Of a stretch of 29,123 nucleotides of DNA, positions 1-9,310 are shown in pieces. Every line of letters begins with the position of its first letter. Within the stretch, counting starts at the first letter, position 1. Made by a program: the position numbers and the translations under genes. The stretch comes from a virus: the IMG/VR virus record IMGVR_UViG_3300030419_002757, positions 1,900 through 31,022 of that record. One strand, written 5' to 3'. The notes beneath the pieces were generated by a model that saw nothing but the letters and a program-made list of their open reading frames with translations, ran no database searches and was not told the origin of the DNA.

Positions 1-991
1 CAAGTTTAAGCTGTTGTGACTCTTCAATGATATTCGTTCCGGGCTTGTATGTGACGCTATCAAAAAATATTGTTTCAGAAACATCATATTCAGCGGCATA
101 TTGTTGATATTGAAAATCCAAATGTTTATCATTTATTGAATTTGATGCAATACATAAGTCTGCGGGCATTTCATTTAGCTCGGCCAAGCGAATAAAAGCT
201 CTTGTATCTCTTGGAAAACAAGGACCACCCCAACCAAAACCATATCTAAAAAACTTATTATTAATTCTACTGTCTGATCCAACTGCATTCAAAACACTAT
301 GGGGGTTTGCCCCTATCTTAGATGCAATGTCGCCCACCATATTGGCAAACGATATTTTAACAGTCAAAAAACAGTTCATTGAAACTTTTGTTAATTCTGC
401 ACTTAATCTATCCATTGTATGTACAATTGGGGAGTTCATACATACTTTTTCATACACCTTTTCAATTGCATGAGCAATTTCATTGGATTCCGCTCCAATG
501 TAAACACAGTCTGGGTAACTCTGGTTGTATAGAATTGTGCCTTGAGCAACTGTTTCGGGATTAAAACTTACCGTCCAATTTAAATTGTTCAACCTGTCTG
601 CAACAGTGTTGGAATATCCCGGATTGACATTAGAGCAGATAACCAAATGTTTTTTATCTTGTTGTTTTCCCAGTTCAACCAATGAATCAACAACACTATC
701 GACTTGAGATACATCATACTTACCATCGGGTTCTGATTCTGTACGCACAGTTACAAAAATAAGTTCTCCGTGATCCACGGCTTTTTTCAAATCGATTGTT
801 GCGTGGAGATTTTTAGAACGAGCAAGGGTGCCATTAACATGAGGTTCAACAGAGGCAAAAGTTTTATCATTGATCTTATCAACATACTCTTTCACTATGT
901 CAACCCCAACAACATTGAATCCTGACTTCTCCAATGTTAACGCAAAACATAAGCCCAATCGACCTATTCCAATAACTGATAAGTTTTTCAT
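1..991 (-). CDS. UDP-glucose/GDP-mannose dehydrogenase family protein (partial, 3' end outside window)
   Basis: Oxidises a nucleotide sugar to a nucleotide uronic acid using NAD, in the cytoplasm. I translated it by hand; at least 330 residues are present and the C-terminus lies beyond base 1. The N-terminus has a Rossmann motif (VIGIGRLG, residues 6-13). NPETVAQGT (about 144-152) stands where the family has its NPE-x-L-x-E-G segment, followed by the AELTKVSMNCFLTVKISF helix with Lys and Asn. The catalytic cysteine is in GGPCFPRDT (Cys258), and YKPGTNIIEES matches the family's late YKPGTDDxRxS signature. The ATG at 991 lies 1 nt after the stop of the PIG-L gene, so it is the ninth gene of the glycan operon. 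Substrate (UDP-glucose, UDP-ManNAc or another) cannot be decided from these motifs. A uronic acid supply would fit the neighbouring glycosyltransferases. Confidence 0.9.
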   Translation of the reverse strand, partial: MKNLSVIGIGRLGLCFALTLEKSGFNVVGVDIVKEYVDKINDKTFASVEPHVNGTLARSKNLHATIDLKKAVDHGELIFVTVRTESEPDGKYDVSQVDSVVDSLVELGKQQDKKHLVICSNVNPGYSNTVADRLNNLNWTVSFNPETVAQGTILYNQSYPDCVYIGAESNEIAHAIEKVYEKVCMNSPIVHTMDRLSAELTKVSMNCFLTVKISFANMVGDIASKIGANPHSVLNAVGSDSRINNKFFRYGFGWGGPCFPRDTRAFIRLAELNEMPADLCIASNSINDKHLDFQYQQYAAEYDVSETIFFDSVTYKPGTNIIEESQQLKL

Positions 992-992
992 T

Positions 993-1634
993 CTACTCCA
1001 CCCATTTGTAAATTTTGTAAATCTCGCAATATTCCATATCACGATTAATAAAATTTTCCATCGAATAGATTCCAGCTATGTTGGTATATTTTTTTCTAAA
1101 ATAATTACCCTTTTTGGAATAAGATTGTTCTTTGGAAAAATCATAATTTGTTAAAAGATTGTGTTTAAACTCGTACAATTCTTTAGACATTTCAATGTAA
1201 TAATTGGGAATAAAGTTGACACTACTTGGACTGTAGACTGTAATGAATCTGTCGGCATGTTTAAACAAACCAAACGCCGCTTTATGGACCGCGAGATGAT
1301 CGGAGTGTGCATCCGAAGAGTCGTGTGTTATAATGTCAAAAGGTTCATCAAATTCAATCCTTTTGTAAAAGTCATCTTTCATAGTATCATAACTTTTGGT
1401 TAGTGATCTCTGAGGAAAATGTAAGTTAACATAGGTCAAATCTCTTCCGAGGGCTGTTCTCATTGTTTGGAAGTTTCTTTCAAATGTTGTTTCTTTTTCA
1501 TCCCAAAAACTTGCAATAACAATTTTAATGTCTTTGTAAAAATGGTGGTTTTTAAACAAATACCCCAAACAAGAAAATTCAAAATCATCAATATGAGAAA
1601 TAAAGAATATTAAATTTTTAGATTTCTTTTTCAT
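993..1634 (-). CDS. PIG-L family (LmbE-like) deacetylase
   Basis: Zinc-dependent hydrolase family that removes N-acetyl groups from sugars such as GlcNAc derivatives. I chose the ATG at 1634 (213 residues) rather than a longer frame reaching 1718. The family motif starts right after it: ISHIDDFEF (residues 12-20) corresponds to the usual HPDDE metal site, although the final acidic position is shifted. The second metal motif, THDSSDAHSDH, sits mid-protein. The extra 28 residues of the longer frame look like read-through of the GT8 gene in another frame. The start overlaps the GT8 gene by 17 nt, suggesting translational coupling. In this operon it probably de-N-acetylates an amino-sugar intermediate or product; that role is inferred. 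Confidence 0.85.
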   Translation of the reverse strand: MKKKSKNLIFFISHIDDFEFSCLGYLFKNHHFYKDIKIVIASFWDEKETTFERNFQTMRTALGRDLTYVNLHFPQRSLTKSYDTMKDDFYKRIEFDEPFDIITHDSSDAHSDHLAVHKAAFGLFKHADRFITVYSPSSVNFIPNYYIEMSKELYEFKHNLLTNYDFSKEQSYSKKGNYFRKKYTNIAGIYSMENFINRDMEYCEIYKIYKWVE

Positions 1635-2340
1635 AAACGTACTTCCACATCCTGTAAAAAATATCTTCACCGGCCTTCCATCGATCAGGAATCCAAGGCT
1701 TGTATCCATTAAATTCAACTATTTTTGCTTCTTTTTTATGAAACAAATAAGGATCTTTGTTATGATACAACTTGTGACAAAAATGATACTCATTGCCCAG
1801 TTCATAAAACGAATCAGGCAAATGTTTTCTAAAATACCAATCTATTAAAGTTTGATCATGATTTACCCAATTTGACTTGTCTTTGTATTCCATTAGGTCA
1901 ATAAAATATTGTTCGCGAGGTGTAAACACCAAAACCCCAGCTTCAAGTTCGCCAGTATGAGCAAGCAAGTAGCCACTCATAGATTCAAACTCAAACATGT
2001 TGTCAATGTTCTTTAATACCACACAATCAGCATCTAAATAAACTATCTTATCAAACTGAGTCATATTGAATACATTTAATTTGGTAAAAGTTAGCCAATT
2101 CTTACCTATTTCAAACCTGTCCCCATCTTCACCAGATGAAGAACTATGGATTTTTGGAACCTCCACCACCTCACAGCCAGCCTTTTCCAATAAAGATCTA
2201 TTCTGTTCAGACACCTCTTCGGATACCATACAATAGATCGGATATTCAGTTTTCGTCATTTTTAAAGACTTAACAACAACGATTGCGCCGGGCACAAAAA
2301 GATCATTTGTGGTCATCGTAACATAAGCATAATTATTCAT
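1618..2340 (-). CDS. Glycosyltransferase family 8 (glycogenin/galactosyltransferase-like)
   Basis: Retaining glycosyltransferase of the GT-A fold, 240 residues, using a nucleotide sugar and a divalent metal. The N-terminus NNYAYVTMTTNDLFVPGA is typical of GT8. The DxD metal motif is YLDADCVVLKNID with DAD at residues 103-105, preceded by the conserved WLTFTKLNVF helix (Lys before the DxD). The C-terminal IVEFNGYKPW matches the family's I-x-H-F-x-G-x-KPW, here with Glu in place of His. Length suits a glycogenin-type catalytic domain with no membrane segment. It lies 8 nt after the CgeB-like gene and overlaps the PIG-L gene. Sugar donor and acceptor are unknown. Confidence 0.9.
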   Translation of the reverse strand: MNNYAYVTMTTNDLFVPGAIVVVKSLKMTKTEYPIYCMVSEEVSEQNRSLLEKAGCEVVEVPKIHSSSSGEDGDRFEIGKNWLTFTKLNVFNMTQFDKIVYLDADCVVLKNIDNMFEFESMSGYLLAHTGELEAGVLVFTPREQYFIDLMEYKDKSNWVNHDQTLIDWYFRKHLPDSFYELGNEYHFCHKLYHNKDPYLFHKKEAKIVEFNGYKPWIPDRWKAGEDIFYRMWKYVYEKEI

Positions 2341-2348
2341 TTTATTTC

Positions 2349-3398
2349 CTATAGGGCTTTAACAACACTCATAAACTTATCCGCTCTTGCATCCCAAGTG
2401 TGATTAACAATAGCATGTTCATAAGCCGCATCAACAATTTTTCTTCTCTCTTCTTCATTTTCTTTGTAATATCTAATTTTTTCCACGAACTCTTCTGGGG
2501 ATTCAAATGCAACATAGTGTTTATCTTCTTCAAAAAGATTTTCGTAAACATTTACATTCTTGTCTTCCCTGTTGCAGTTTTCATCAAAACACCACATCTT
2601 ATTGGATCTATTGCACATAAGCATTGTTGTTTTTGTCATTGGAACCTCAAAATATCTGGTTCCGACAATATCAACCGGCCCAGTTGTACTAAGCCATATT
2701 TTGGCAGAATTGAGGCGCATTGCATAATCTCTAATATTATCATGATGGTGGTTTGAAAAATAAAAATCAATATCATCCCACTCTTGATATTTGTCTTTAA
2801 TTTGCTGCCTCAAGGTATGAGACCATCCTTGACCTTCTGGAGGTGTTTCTGGCAGTTTGTTAAATTCAGAAGTCTTTTCCCATCCGTTAGTAAAAGTATG
2901 TCCGAGACCACCAGTAAAACCAACATCATGGTCGCAAGGGCGATTGTAATCTTTAAACATCTCAGGGTCTGCTGCAAACGGGAGATGATGAAAAGGAACA
3001 CCAGTTGTTTTAGAAAACATATCGTAATCATGATGATAAGTGAAAGCAACATCTATTTTCTTTTCTTTTATCCAACCTAATTTAGTTGGTAGCGAACCAG
3101 CGTATTCTTTGTTTAAAATAATAGAAGTTGGAACCTTGCTATCTTCCAAACCTCTAATATTGGTCTCTCTATATTTAACTGCTCCTTTCCAAATGTTCAT
3201 CCAACCAAACCCAAAACAGATCAGGTCGGGCTTTATCGGAGCTTTGTCAATCAAATCATTAACGTGTACATCAAACCCTCTTGCATTAATAATAGATACA
3301 TTCGATTTTTTTGCAATCGAGTTCAATAGGCTTGAATAATATGTATAGGACTGGTTAGCACTTGGTACATAATTCGGCTCAAAATATAAAATATTCAT
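2349..3398 (-). CDS. CgeB-like glycosyltransferase (Glyco_trans_1_2 type)
   Basis: A 349-residue GT-B glycosyltransferase of the type found in spore-maturation CgeB and many phage/cell-surface clusters. The N-terminal half starts MNILYFEPNY and has FAADPEMFKDYN and HDVGFTGG in the inter-domain region. The C-terminal domain carries the features of the Glyco_trans_1_2 family: GTRYFEVPMTKTTMLMC, then LFEEDKHYVAFESPEEFVEKIRYY, then EEERRKIVDAAYEHAIVNHTW. The start ATG overlaps the stop of the upstream FkbM gene (TAATG), so the two are translationally coupled. No membrane helices or signal peptide are visible. Donor and acceptor are unknown. Confidence 0.85.
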   Translation of the reverse strand: MNILYFEPNYVPSANQSYTYYSSLLNSIAKKSNVSIINARGFDVHVNDLIDKAPIKPDLICFGFGWMNIWKGAVKYRETNIRGLEDSKVPTSIILNKEYAGSLPTKLGWIKEKKIDVAFTYHHDYDMFSKTTGVPFHHLPFAADPEMFKDYNRPCDHDVGFTGGLGHTFTNGWEKTSEFNKLPETPPEGQGWSHTLRQQIKDKYQEWDDIDFYFSNHHHDNIRDYAMRLNSAKIWLSTTGPVDIVGTRYFEVPMTKTTMLMCNRSNKMWCFDENCNREDKNVNVYENLFEEDKHYVAFESPEEFVEKIRYYKENEEERRKIVDAAYEHAIVNHTWDARADKFMSVVKAL

Positions 3399-4264
3399 TA
3401 TTCCTCCATTTCTCTTTCTTTTTTTACTTCTAAGTCTCTACGTTTTTGCTCTTCGTATTTACCTCTTAGGAAATCAACAGCTTCCAATGCTTCTTTTTGT
3501 TTTTCTTTGGCCCACAATTTTCTATTGTTGTAACCATAAGATCGATAGTCAGATTTCTGAAGGATATAATCAATAATTTTGTTGCTAAGATTAAAGCCTT
3601 TTAAAATGTGTTGAATCCAAGGTAGGCGGCGGTGTAGAGCATAAAGGCCATTCAAATAGTGTTCCATAATATCTTCTGACACATCAAAAGAATTGAAATA
3701 TTCACTCTTAATAAAGAAGCAGTCTTGGTATGAACACAATAACTTGTACCCTTTTTCTTCAAAAACGGAAGTAATAACTTTTAAACTTTGTTGGATATTG
3801 TGTCTTGATATTTCACCCGGAAGACGATGATAAAATGGTTCAACCATTTGTCCTCCCTCAATACAGATGACTTTGGGCATAAATTCAGAAAATGTCTCAA
3901 ATACTTCCAAGTCCAAACCATCAATATCAATGGAACAGAAATCGATTTCTCTATTGACATGGTTTCTAATAACATCATCAAATTTTGAATGCGTGTCGTT
4001 AATTGCATCATTCAAGCAAACAATATTGTCGTGATCTGAGTAGTTGTTTTTCAAAGCTAAGAATCTATCTTTTTCGGGCTCAATGAAAATCCCAGACCAT
4101 CCTTCCTCAAAGAGTTTTCGACAATTACTACCCTTGATGCCATCCCAAGCTCCAAATTCAACAAACAATCCCTCTTTAATGTTTAGAATATGAAATATTT
4201 TTTCAACAATCCCATCGTTACCCGTAGAAGAGTATTTATCGTATTTGTAGTCTAATAAGTTCAT
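3398..4264 (-). CDS. FkbM-like SAM-dependent methyltransferase
   Basis: A 288-residue class I methyltransferase-like protein. The SAM-binding motif I is LFVEFGAWDGIKGSNC (about residues 33-48), followed by IFIEPEKDRFLAL for the ribose-binding acidic strand and by FCSIDIDGLDLEVFETF (motif IV region, D-x-D-G). These are hallmarks of the FkbM family, which often O-methylates sugars in glycan clusters. The C-terminal 45 residues are charged and helical (from YNNRKLWAKEKQ to the end) and lie outside the catalytic core. It overlaps the upstream GT4 gene by 4 nt and the downstream CgeB-like gene by 1 nt. Methyl capping or decoration of the glycan is the likely role, inferred from context. Confidence 0.8.
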   Translation of the reverse strand: MNLLDYKYDKYSSTGNDGIVEKIFHILNIKEGLFVEFGAWDGIKGSNCRKLFEEGWSGIFIEPEKDRFLALKNNYSDHDNIVCLNDAINDTHSKFDDVIRNHVNREIDFCSIDIDGLDLEVFETFSEFMPKVICIEGGQMVEPFYHRLPGEISRHNIQQSLKVITSVFEEKGYKLLCSYQDCFFIKSEYFNSFDVSEDIMEHYLNGLYALHRRLPWIQHILKGFNLSNKIIDYILQKSDYRSYGYNNRKLWAKEKQKEALEAVDFLRGKYEEQKRRDLEVKKEREMEE

Positions 4265-5163
4265 TTTTTATTCTCCATAGTTGAATGAAAGAAATTAAAA
4301 TATCTATCCACAACATGTGACATTTCATAGTTTGAATCAAAATCGTTTTTTATTTTCTTTGAAAAGTCAATTTTTGGTGGCGAATAGAGGTCTACTGGTG
4401 AGAAGTCCCATTCGTTTTCTTCAATAATAATTGCATCTTTTCCAGCAATTTCTTTTGTGCCGCCTGTTGATGAACAAATTATTTGACAATCTGATGCTCT
4501 TGCATCGACAACCACGTTTGGACAATGATCTAACCACGCAAGGTGAATAAAATATTTTGACGCTTTGTAAATTGATAATAACCGATCCTTATTTACTTCA
4601 CCAACATAAAAAACCCTTTCTTGTTTTCTAATTTGGCTTTCGGTAACTCGACCTGCGATTATCAGGGCATCTTTTTCCCCAGAATGTTCTAAGAAGTAAT
4701 CTATATTTTCATCTAATCTTTTATGAGGTCTCCAAGAAGAAGCACAACACCATAGGTTGTCATATTTCTCGTTTCTCAGAGGATTGGTTGTTGAGATCAA
4801 CTCTGTATCAGCACCATTGCGAATAATAGAATAATTGTCATGTGTTCCAAAATATTCAAAAGCTAGTTTTTTATTAAAATCAGATTGGAAAACAACCCCG
4901 TCTGATCTTTGATAGGTTTTTAAAATATTAGAATTTTGTAGTTGCCAATCTTGCGTTGTGTTAAAATAAAGCCCATCTAAACGTTGTACAAGTGGTGCGG
5001 TATGATGTTGCTTAAATGACTCAATAAAGCACAAACTTGCATCAGCTTTTTTACTATCGTCAAATGAATGCCCAGCCAAGGAACCATATTTAAAAAGTTT
5101 TAAAGCAAACGAATTTGGACCAGAGTTGCTTCCTAAGTTGACATTTTCTAAGTGGATATTCAA
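4261..5163 (-). CDS. GT4-family glycosyltransferase
   Basis: A 300-residue GT-B glycosyltransferase, compact for the family. The linker VFQSDFNKKLAFEYFG followed by IIRNGADTELIS is the typical GT4 inter-domain segment. The C-terminal nucleotide-binding half has CCASSWRPHKRLD, then VFYVGEVNKDRLLSIYKASKYFIHLAWLDHCPNVVVDARASDC, where the family normally has the E-x7-E motif; the first Glu is not conserved here. The only reasonable start is TTG at 5163. It overlaps the stop of the upstream gene (TTGA, 4 nt) and has GAGG just upstream. It belongs to the nine-gene glycan operon; substrate unknown. Confidence 0.85.
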   Translation of the reverse strand: MNIHLENVNLGSNSGPNSFALKLFKYGSLAGHSFDDSKKADASLCFIESFKQHHTAPLVQRLDGLYFNTTQDWQLQNSNILKTYQRSDGVVFQSDFNKKLAFEYFGTHDNYSIIRNGADTELISTTNPLRNEKYDNLWCCASSWRPHKRLDENIDYFLEHSGEKDALIIAGRVTESQIRKQERVFYVGEVNKDRLLSIYKASKYFIHLAWLDHCPNVVVDARASDCQIICSSTGGTKEIAGKDAIIIEENEWDFSPVDLYSPPKIDFSKKIKNDFDSNYEMSHVVDRYFNFFHSTMENKK

Positions 5164-6782
5164 AACAACCTCTTGTATTTTTCCTGACTTCTTATCTTTT
5201 GAGAAGTTGCGTGTTGTTCTTGTTGTTTTATTTTATCGACATTATTTGGGTTCATCCTGTTGTAAACATGTAATATTTTTGATACATACTTTATCTTATC
5301 ACCCGCCATTTCTAACATCGGCAGCATCAAGGCTTGATCATAGGCGGTTTTGTAGTATTCACCATCATCATCTTGTAAGTCCTCCATATTGATCAAGTTC
5401 CACAGAAGCTGTTTGAATGTTCTCAAATGAGATGCCCTCCAATTGTCTTCTCTAAAAGTGTTGTTATCAATAACACGTTTTGGATACTTGGAGGGTTCAA
5501 CACCTTTTGTTGCCCAAGGGTGATAAACATAACTGCCGTATGTAAGCAAACATGACTCTTCATTGTATAATTTATTCAAATATTCAAAAACATGTATTGA
5601 AGAAAGCCAATCATCGCCATCTAAAATAATATTGATATCTTCTGATTCAATATGATGTTGCTTAGAGTTTAAAACACTTGCTATGTTGCCAAGAGCATAT
5701 TTTTTATCTTTGTTTTTAATTAAAACAAACCTTTCATCTTCTTTGATCAACTCCTCAACAACAGAAATAGAATTATCATCTGACATATCATCTATAAGAA
5801 AACATCTAAAATTAGAATACTTTTGCCTTTTGATACTTGTGATACATTTTTTCAACCACTTTTCGGCGTTGTAAAATGGCACCACAACATTAAAGCGTGA
5901 TTGTTTTTTTGATAAATTGTGACTAGGGGTTTCAAGATTATTAACCAACTCAAAGTGATCCCAAAACATTTCTGTTCGGTTTTTCAAATAAGTCAATATT
6001 GTTTCTCTATTTTCAAACCACTCTTCATCTTTGTGTTGGACATTCTCATTCAAAATAAGTTCACAATTTAATAATTTCGCTTCAATTACTAAACGAGGGC
6101 ATGTATCGGCTGCGCGTGGAAAAAAAATGAGACCTTTACTTTTTGCCATCTTTTCTAACAATTTTTCATATTCCAAGCCCCAAACCAATTCATATTTTAA
6201 ATTATTTTCTTTGGCATATTCAATTGCATCATCAACCCCTTTTATCCACGAATTAGAATTAAGAATTATCCATTTGTCATTTTTCTTAGAGGTATCTAAA
6301 TTTTCAATTAAATCTATGGTCTCATCACTAAAGACAGAACTCAAAACTTTATTTTTGTCTTCTTTTAAAAATGGAAACAAATTTCGATATCGCTGGCGTT
6401 GACCGTGACTCATCCACCATACAGTTTGAGCATTATTGTAGAATACTGAAACCATCTTGCCTTTAGAAGTTAGGTGGCAATCGCACTTACCCTCTGCGAG
6501 TGCATGTTTCTCTGGGGATCTAAAGCGACAATACTTGTAATCATATTCAAGAACAATGTACTTTAAATTCTTTAAAGCATAAAGAATACATTCATCACGC
6601 AAATTGGCAAAATTGCCAAAAATCCAGAATGCATCCTTGTATTGTTTCATCAAAGAGACGGTAACTCTATGTGAATGACTTTTCATACAAGGGTACAAGC
6701 TGGAATCAATAATAGCTTGGGTTGTTAATTCGGCTCCACCAACATAGTCTTTTACAAAACTATCGGAAACACATATGATCAT
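5160..6782 (-). CDS. Two-domain glycosyltransferase: GT4-like N-terminus fused to GT2 C-terminus
   Basis: A 540-residue protein with two catalytic-type domains. Residues 1-270 resemble a shortened GT-B enzyme: YVGGAELTTQAI near the start and, near residue 220, GLIFFPRAADTCPRLVIEAKLLNC, a GT4-like donor-binding region. After a short linker a GT-A domain of family GT2 begins at about residue 295: RFNVVVPFYNAEKWLKKCITSIKRQ, then FLIDDMSDD, then IILDGDDWLSS, which is the metal-binding DxD. The C-terminal part (HVYNRMNPNN) is less typical. One chain could add two successive sugars. The N-terminal domain may be degenerate and I cannot prove it is active. It is separated by 3 nt from the gene before it and overlaps the one after it by 4 nt. 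Confidence 0.85.
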   Translation of the reverse strand: MIICVSDSFVKDYVGGAELTTQAIIDSSLYPCMKSHSHRVTVSLMKQYKDAFWIFGNFANLRDECILYALKNLKYIVLEYDYKYCRFRSPEKHALAEGKCDCHLTSKGKMVSVFYNNAQTVWWMSHGQRQRYRNLFPFLKEDKNKVLSSVFSDETIDLIENLDTSKKNDKWIILNSNSWIKGVDDAIEYAKENNLKYELVWGLEYEKLLEKMAKSKGLIFFPRAADTCPRLVIEAKLLNCELILNENVQHKDEEWFENRETILTYLKNRTEMFWDHFELVNNLETPSHNLSKKQSRFNVVVPFYNAEKWLKKCITSIKRQKYSNFRCFLIDDMSDDNSISVVEELIKEDERFVLIKNKDKKYALGNIASVLNSKQHHIESEDINIILDGDDWLSSIHVFEYLNKLYNEESCLLTYGSYVYHPWATKGVEPSKYPKRVIDNNTFREDNWRASHLRTFKQLLWNLINMEDLQDDDGEYYKTAYDQALMLPMLEMAGDKIKYVSKILHVYNRMNPNNVDKIKQQEQHATSQKIRSQEKYKRLF

Positions 6783-6785
6783 ATT

Positions 6786-8030
6786 TTATCCTGATGCAGC
6801 CTCAAGAAAAAGTTTTTCAATCTCGTCATCATCTACAATAAGTTCTTTTTCACATATTAGATCAACGAATTTAGCATACATATTTTGCTCTTCAAACTTA
6901 TCTAAAATGATTGTCTTTAACTCTTCGGCAATTTGTTTATGTTCGGACCAATTCTTTTTCATTTCTCTTAATTTCATTTTGTAGGAACCTTGGTCCGCAA
7001 AAGCCCACATTGAATCTTTATCAATAACAGTGTCCCAAACAGCTTGTTTTTGAACTGGTCTGATAGAATATTCAACATTAGAAAAGTAGTCTTTACCATC
7101 ATGATGAAGAAAATCTAACTGTCCTGACCATCCGACTGTGATAACTGGTAGTGAATTTTGGGCGGCCTCAAACATTGGAAGACCAAAACCTTCTCCATGT
7201 GCTATATTCACAAGTGCTTTAATTTTATCATGACTGTAAAGCCATGTCATCTGGCCATCAGATAAATCACCATGTAAAATATAAACTTTACATTTTCTTT
7301 GTGGATATTTTTGAAGCAAAACCTCGTAATGTTCAGAAACCGCTTCCCAATCAAAATAACAATTTGATTTAAAATTGGTTTTAATAACTAAGCCAACCTC
7401 TTGGTCAATAAATTCTTCAACAAACCATTTTACAGTATTTTCTAAATTTTTTCTAGGACCCATTTGAGATACAACTAAAAAATTAAAATCAGTTGATAAC
7501 TCAAGATTAGTAATTGGCTCTGGTTCATGTGTTCTGACTGGATATCCAACCGAATTGATTGGAGTTGTCAAAGAGAAACCTTTTTTCTCATTTGTGTTTT
7601 TATTAACCATCATACCTTTGGTGGATTGATAAACATTTTTAGAATGCTCAGAAACAACAATGATATTGTCCATTTCATTTCCTTTTTGGAGCCACAAAGG
7701 AGACACTTTGTTTGTTTCAATACCTGCTGTGTAACCGATATTGATTGGTGCCATTTTTTGCCACTCATTCGGAATTGTAATCTGTAGAGAAATATCCGGT
7801 CTTAGTTTCTTTTGTGACATGAGGATTTGAGTTGTTGTGATTCTTTCATCCATCCATTGTCTAAATTCGCTATCTTCCCAGACCCATCCGGTTTGGCCCC
7901 AATTAATTGGGTTGATAAAGATTTCAAAATCATTTTCTCTAGTTCTTAAGGCTCTAAGGGCAAAGCGTGACTGTTCTCCATATCCTGATTGTGATAACAC
8001 AGGCCCATTAACTAAAATATTCTTTTTCAC
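6786..8030 (-). CDS. GT4-family glycosyltransferase
   Basis: A 414-residue GT-B glycosyltransferase. The N-terminus has the acceptor-side loop GPVLSQSGYGEQSRFALRAL. IIVVSEHSKNVYQ marks the end of the first domain, and FNFLVVSQMGPRKNLENTVKWF starts the second. The diagnostic GT4 motif is ALVNIAHGEGFGLPMFEAAQNSLPVI, with the two glutamates E-G-F-G-x3-F-E that contact the nucleotide sugar. The start is GTG at 8030, fixed by a strong SD (AAGGAGGT) and by the 4-nt overlap GTGA with the upstream stop. No membrane segment. Second gene of the glycan operon; donor and acceptor unknown. Confidence 0.92.
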   Translation of the reverse strand: MKKNILVNGPVLSQSGYGEQSRFALRALRTRENDFEIFINPINWGQTGWVWEDSEFRQWMDERITTTQILMSQKKLRPDISLQITIPNEWQKMAPINIGYTAGIETNKVSPLWLQKGNEMDNIIVVSEHSKNVYQSTKGMMVNKNTNEKKGFSLTTPINSVGYPVRTHEPEPITNLELSTDFNFLVVSQMGPRKNLENTVKWFVEEFIDQEVGLVIKTNFKSNCYFDWEAVSEHYEVLLQKYPQRKCKVYILHGDLSDGQMTWLYSHDKIKALVNIAHGEGFGLPMFEAAQNSLPVITVGWSGQLDFLHHDGKDYFSNVEYSIRPVQKQAVWDTVIDKDSMWAFADQGSYKMKLREMKKNWSEHKQIAEELKTIILDKFEEQNMYAKFVDLICEKELIVDDDEIEKLFLEAASG

Positions 8031-9292
8031 GCTACCTCCTTAAACCTTATTCCGCTGTAATTTTTTCTATTACTCCAAGAGCCATTTTTTTCATGAACTT
8101 TGTCCATGGCTTCAACCCACGTTTTTTTAAACTTGTCAAATCCATAGTTGTTAATAACATGTTGTCTACCTTTTTGGCCCATCTCTCTACGAGCTTCCGC
8201 TGTCATGTAATACATCTTGCTTAATGCAGATTCAAATTCTGATTGTGCTATGCGATCTTCATAAATATAAGGAACATCTAATGAGCCAATTACAGACTTG
8301 GCTTTAGGTGTGATGCCGATCCCAAACCACTCAGAGCCATCTGTGACTTGTTCTTGTAGTCCTCCGGTCATATTGACAACTATTGGAGTACCACAGGAAA
8401 GAGATTCAAGCGTAGACAAGCCAAATCCTTCGGCATCAGAAATGTTTATGGTACAATCAGCCATATTATATAAAGCAGCCAAATGGTGCGGAGTTACCTT
8501 ATCTGTGGAAAGCATAACTTGTCTATTTTCAAGTTTCAAGTGGTTTATGATGTGAGGCAGGTCTTGCCCATGAGGGTCTTTAGCATCAGTGTGCATAATC
8601 AATTGTGCTTTATCATGAAGGTCGTTTTTATCCAACCATTCTTTAAACCACCATATTAAAGTGCCAGATTGTTTCCGACGAGCATTGCGGTTGTTCCAAA
8701 AGAAGATTATTTTGTCTCTATCTTCGGGGGGGAGTGAGTCATTTCTTATTTTATCAATCTCAGACTGTGAAACTGGTTTAAATATTTCATTGTTCACAGC
8801 ATGAGGAATATATTGACGTTCTACTTCTGGTGCAACTATGGACACAATGTCGTCGGAAACTCTGGAAATCGTTGCAATAAAATCATTTGATAGATAATAT
8901 TTCCTATTAAAATGTGGGGCAGGGAAATTATCCCAAACATGGTAATAAACTATTGGAACTAAAGAGCGAATTTCATTTTCAATGTTCCAAAACCAACCCC
9001 AAAACCTTGGATCAGTCATTATCCAAACAATGTCTGGTTTTTCTGTTCTAATGACGGATCGAATCATCTCTGGATTACCATACCCATCAATCGGTATTAT
9101 TCTCCAATCATCCTCATATGGTTTTATTGTCACAGGTGTGTAATCATTATGTTTGATTGCGCCACCTAATGAGACAATAGAATACCTTCCGGTGTCCAGT
9201 AACGCAGTGCAAATATAATTTGTCTGTGTTCCAACACCGGAAGGCGAGAGGGGGTGATCAGAAAGTGTTAAAATCTTTATTTTTTTACTCAA
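8027..9292 (-). CDS. GT4-family glycosyltransferase (first gene of glycan operon)
   Basis: A 421-residue GT-B glycosyltransferase. It starts SKKIKILTLSDHPLSPSGVGTQT, with the glycine-rich acceptor loop. VSIVAPEVERQYIPHAVNNEIFKP is the domain linker. IIFFWNNRNARRKQSGTLIWWF begins the nucleotide-binding domain, and CTINISDAEGFGLSTLESLSCGTPIVV carries the E-G-F-G-x3-x-E signature. The start is TTG at 9292, because the promoter -10 element lies at 9311-9316 and leaves only a leader of about 12 nt. AAGAGG lies 6 nt upstream of that TTG. This gene receives the operon's promoter directly and probably has the highest mRNA level of the nine. Confidence 0.92.
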   Translation of the reverse strand: MSKKIKILTLSDHPLSPSGVGTQTNYICTALLDTGRYSIVSLGGAIKHNDYTPVTIKPYEDDWRIIPIDGYGNPEMIRSVIRTEKPDIVWIMTDPRFWGWFWNIENEIRSLVPIVYYHVWDNFPAPHFNRKYYLSNDFIATISRVSDDIVSIVAPEVERQYIPHAVNNEIFKPVSQSEIDKIRNDSLPPEDRDKIIFFWNNRNARRKQSGTLIWWFKEWLDKNDLHDKAQLIMHTDAKDPHGQDLPHIINHLKLENRQVMLSTDKVTPHHLAALYNMADCTINISDAEGFGLSTLESLSCGTPIVVNMTGGLQEQVTDGSEWFGIGITPKAKSVIGSLDVPYIYEDRIAQSEFESALSKMYYMTAEARREMGQKGRQHVINNYGFDKFKKTWVEAMDKVHEKNGSWSNRKNYSGIRFKEVA

Positions 9293-9310
9293 ATTAACCT
9301 CTTTTGATCT

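Noticed and set aside
1634-1718. Longer start for the PIG-L gene
   Set aside because: The extra residues overlap the GT8 gene out of frame and precede the motif by an unlikely extension; ATG 1634 fits the family start.
1161-7787. Plus-strand frames of 60-120 codons across the glycan operon
   Set aside because: All lie opposite clear glycosyltransferase genes, with no family motif or SD.
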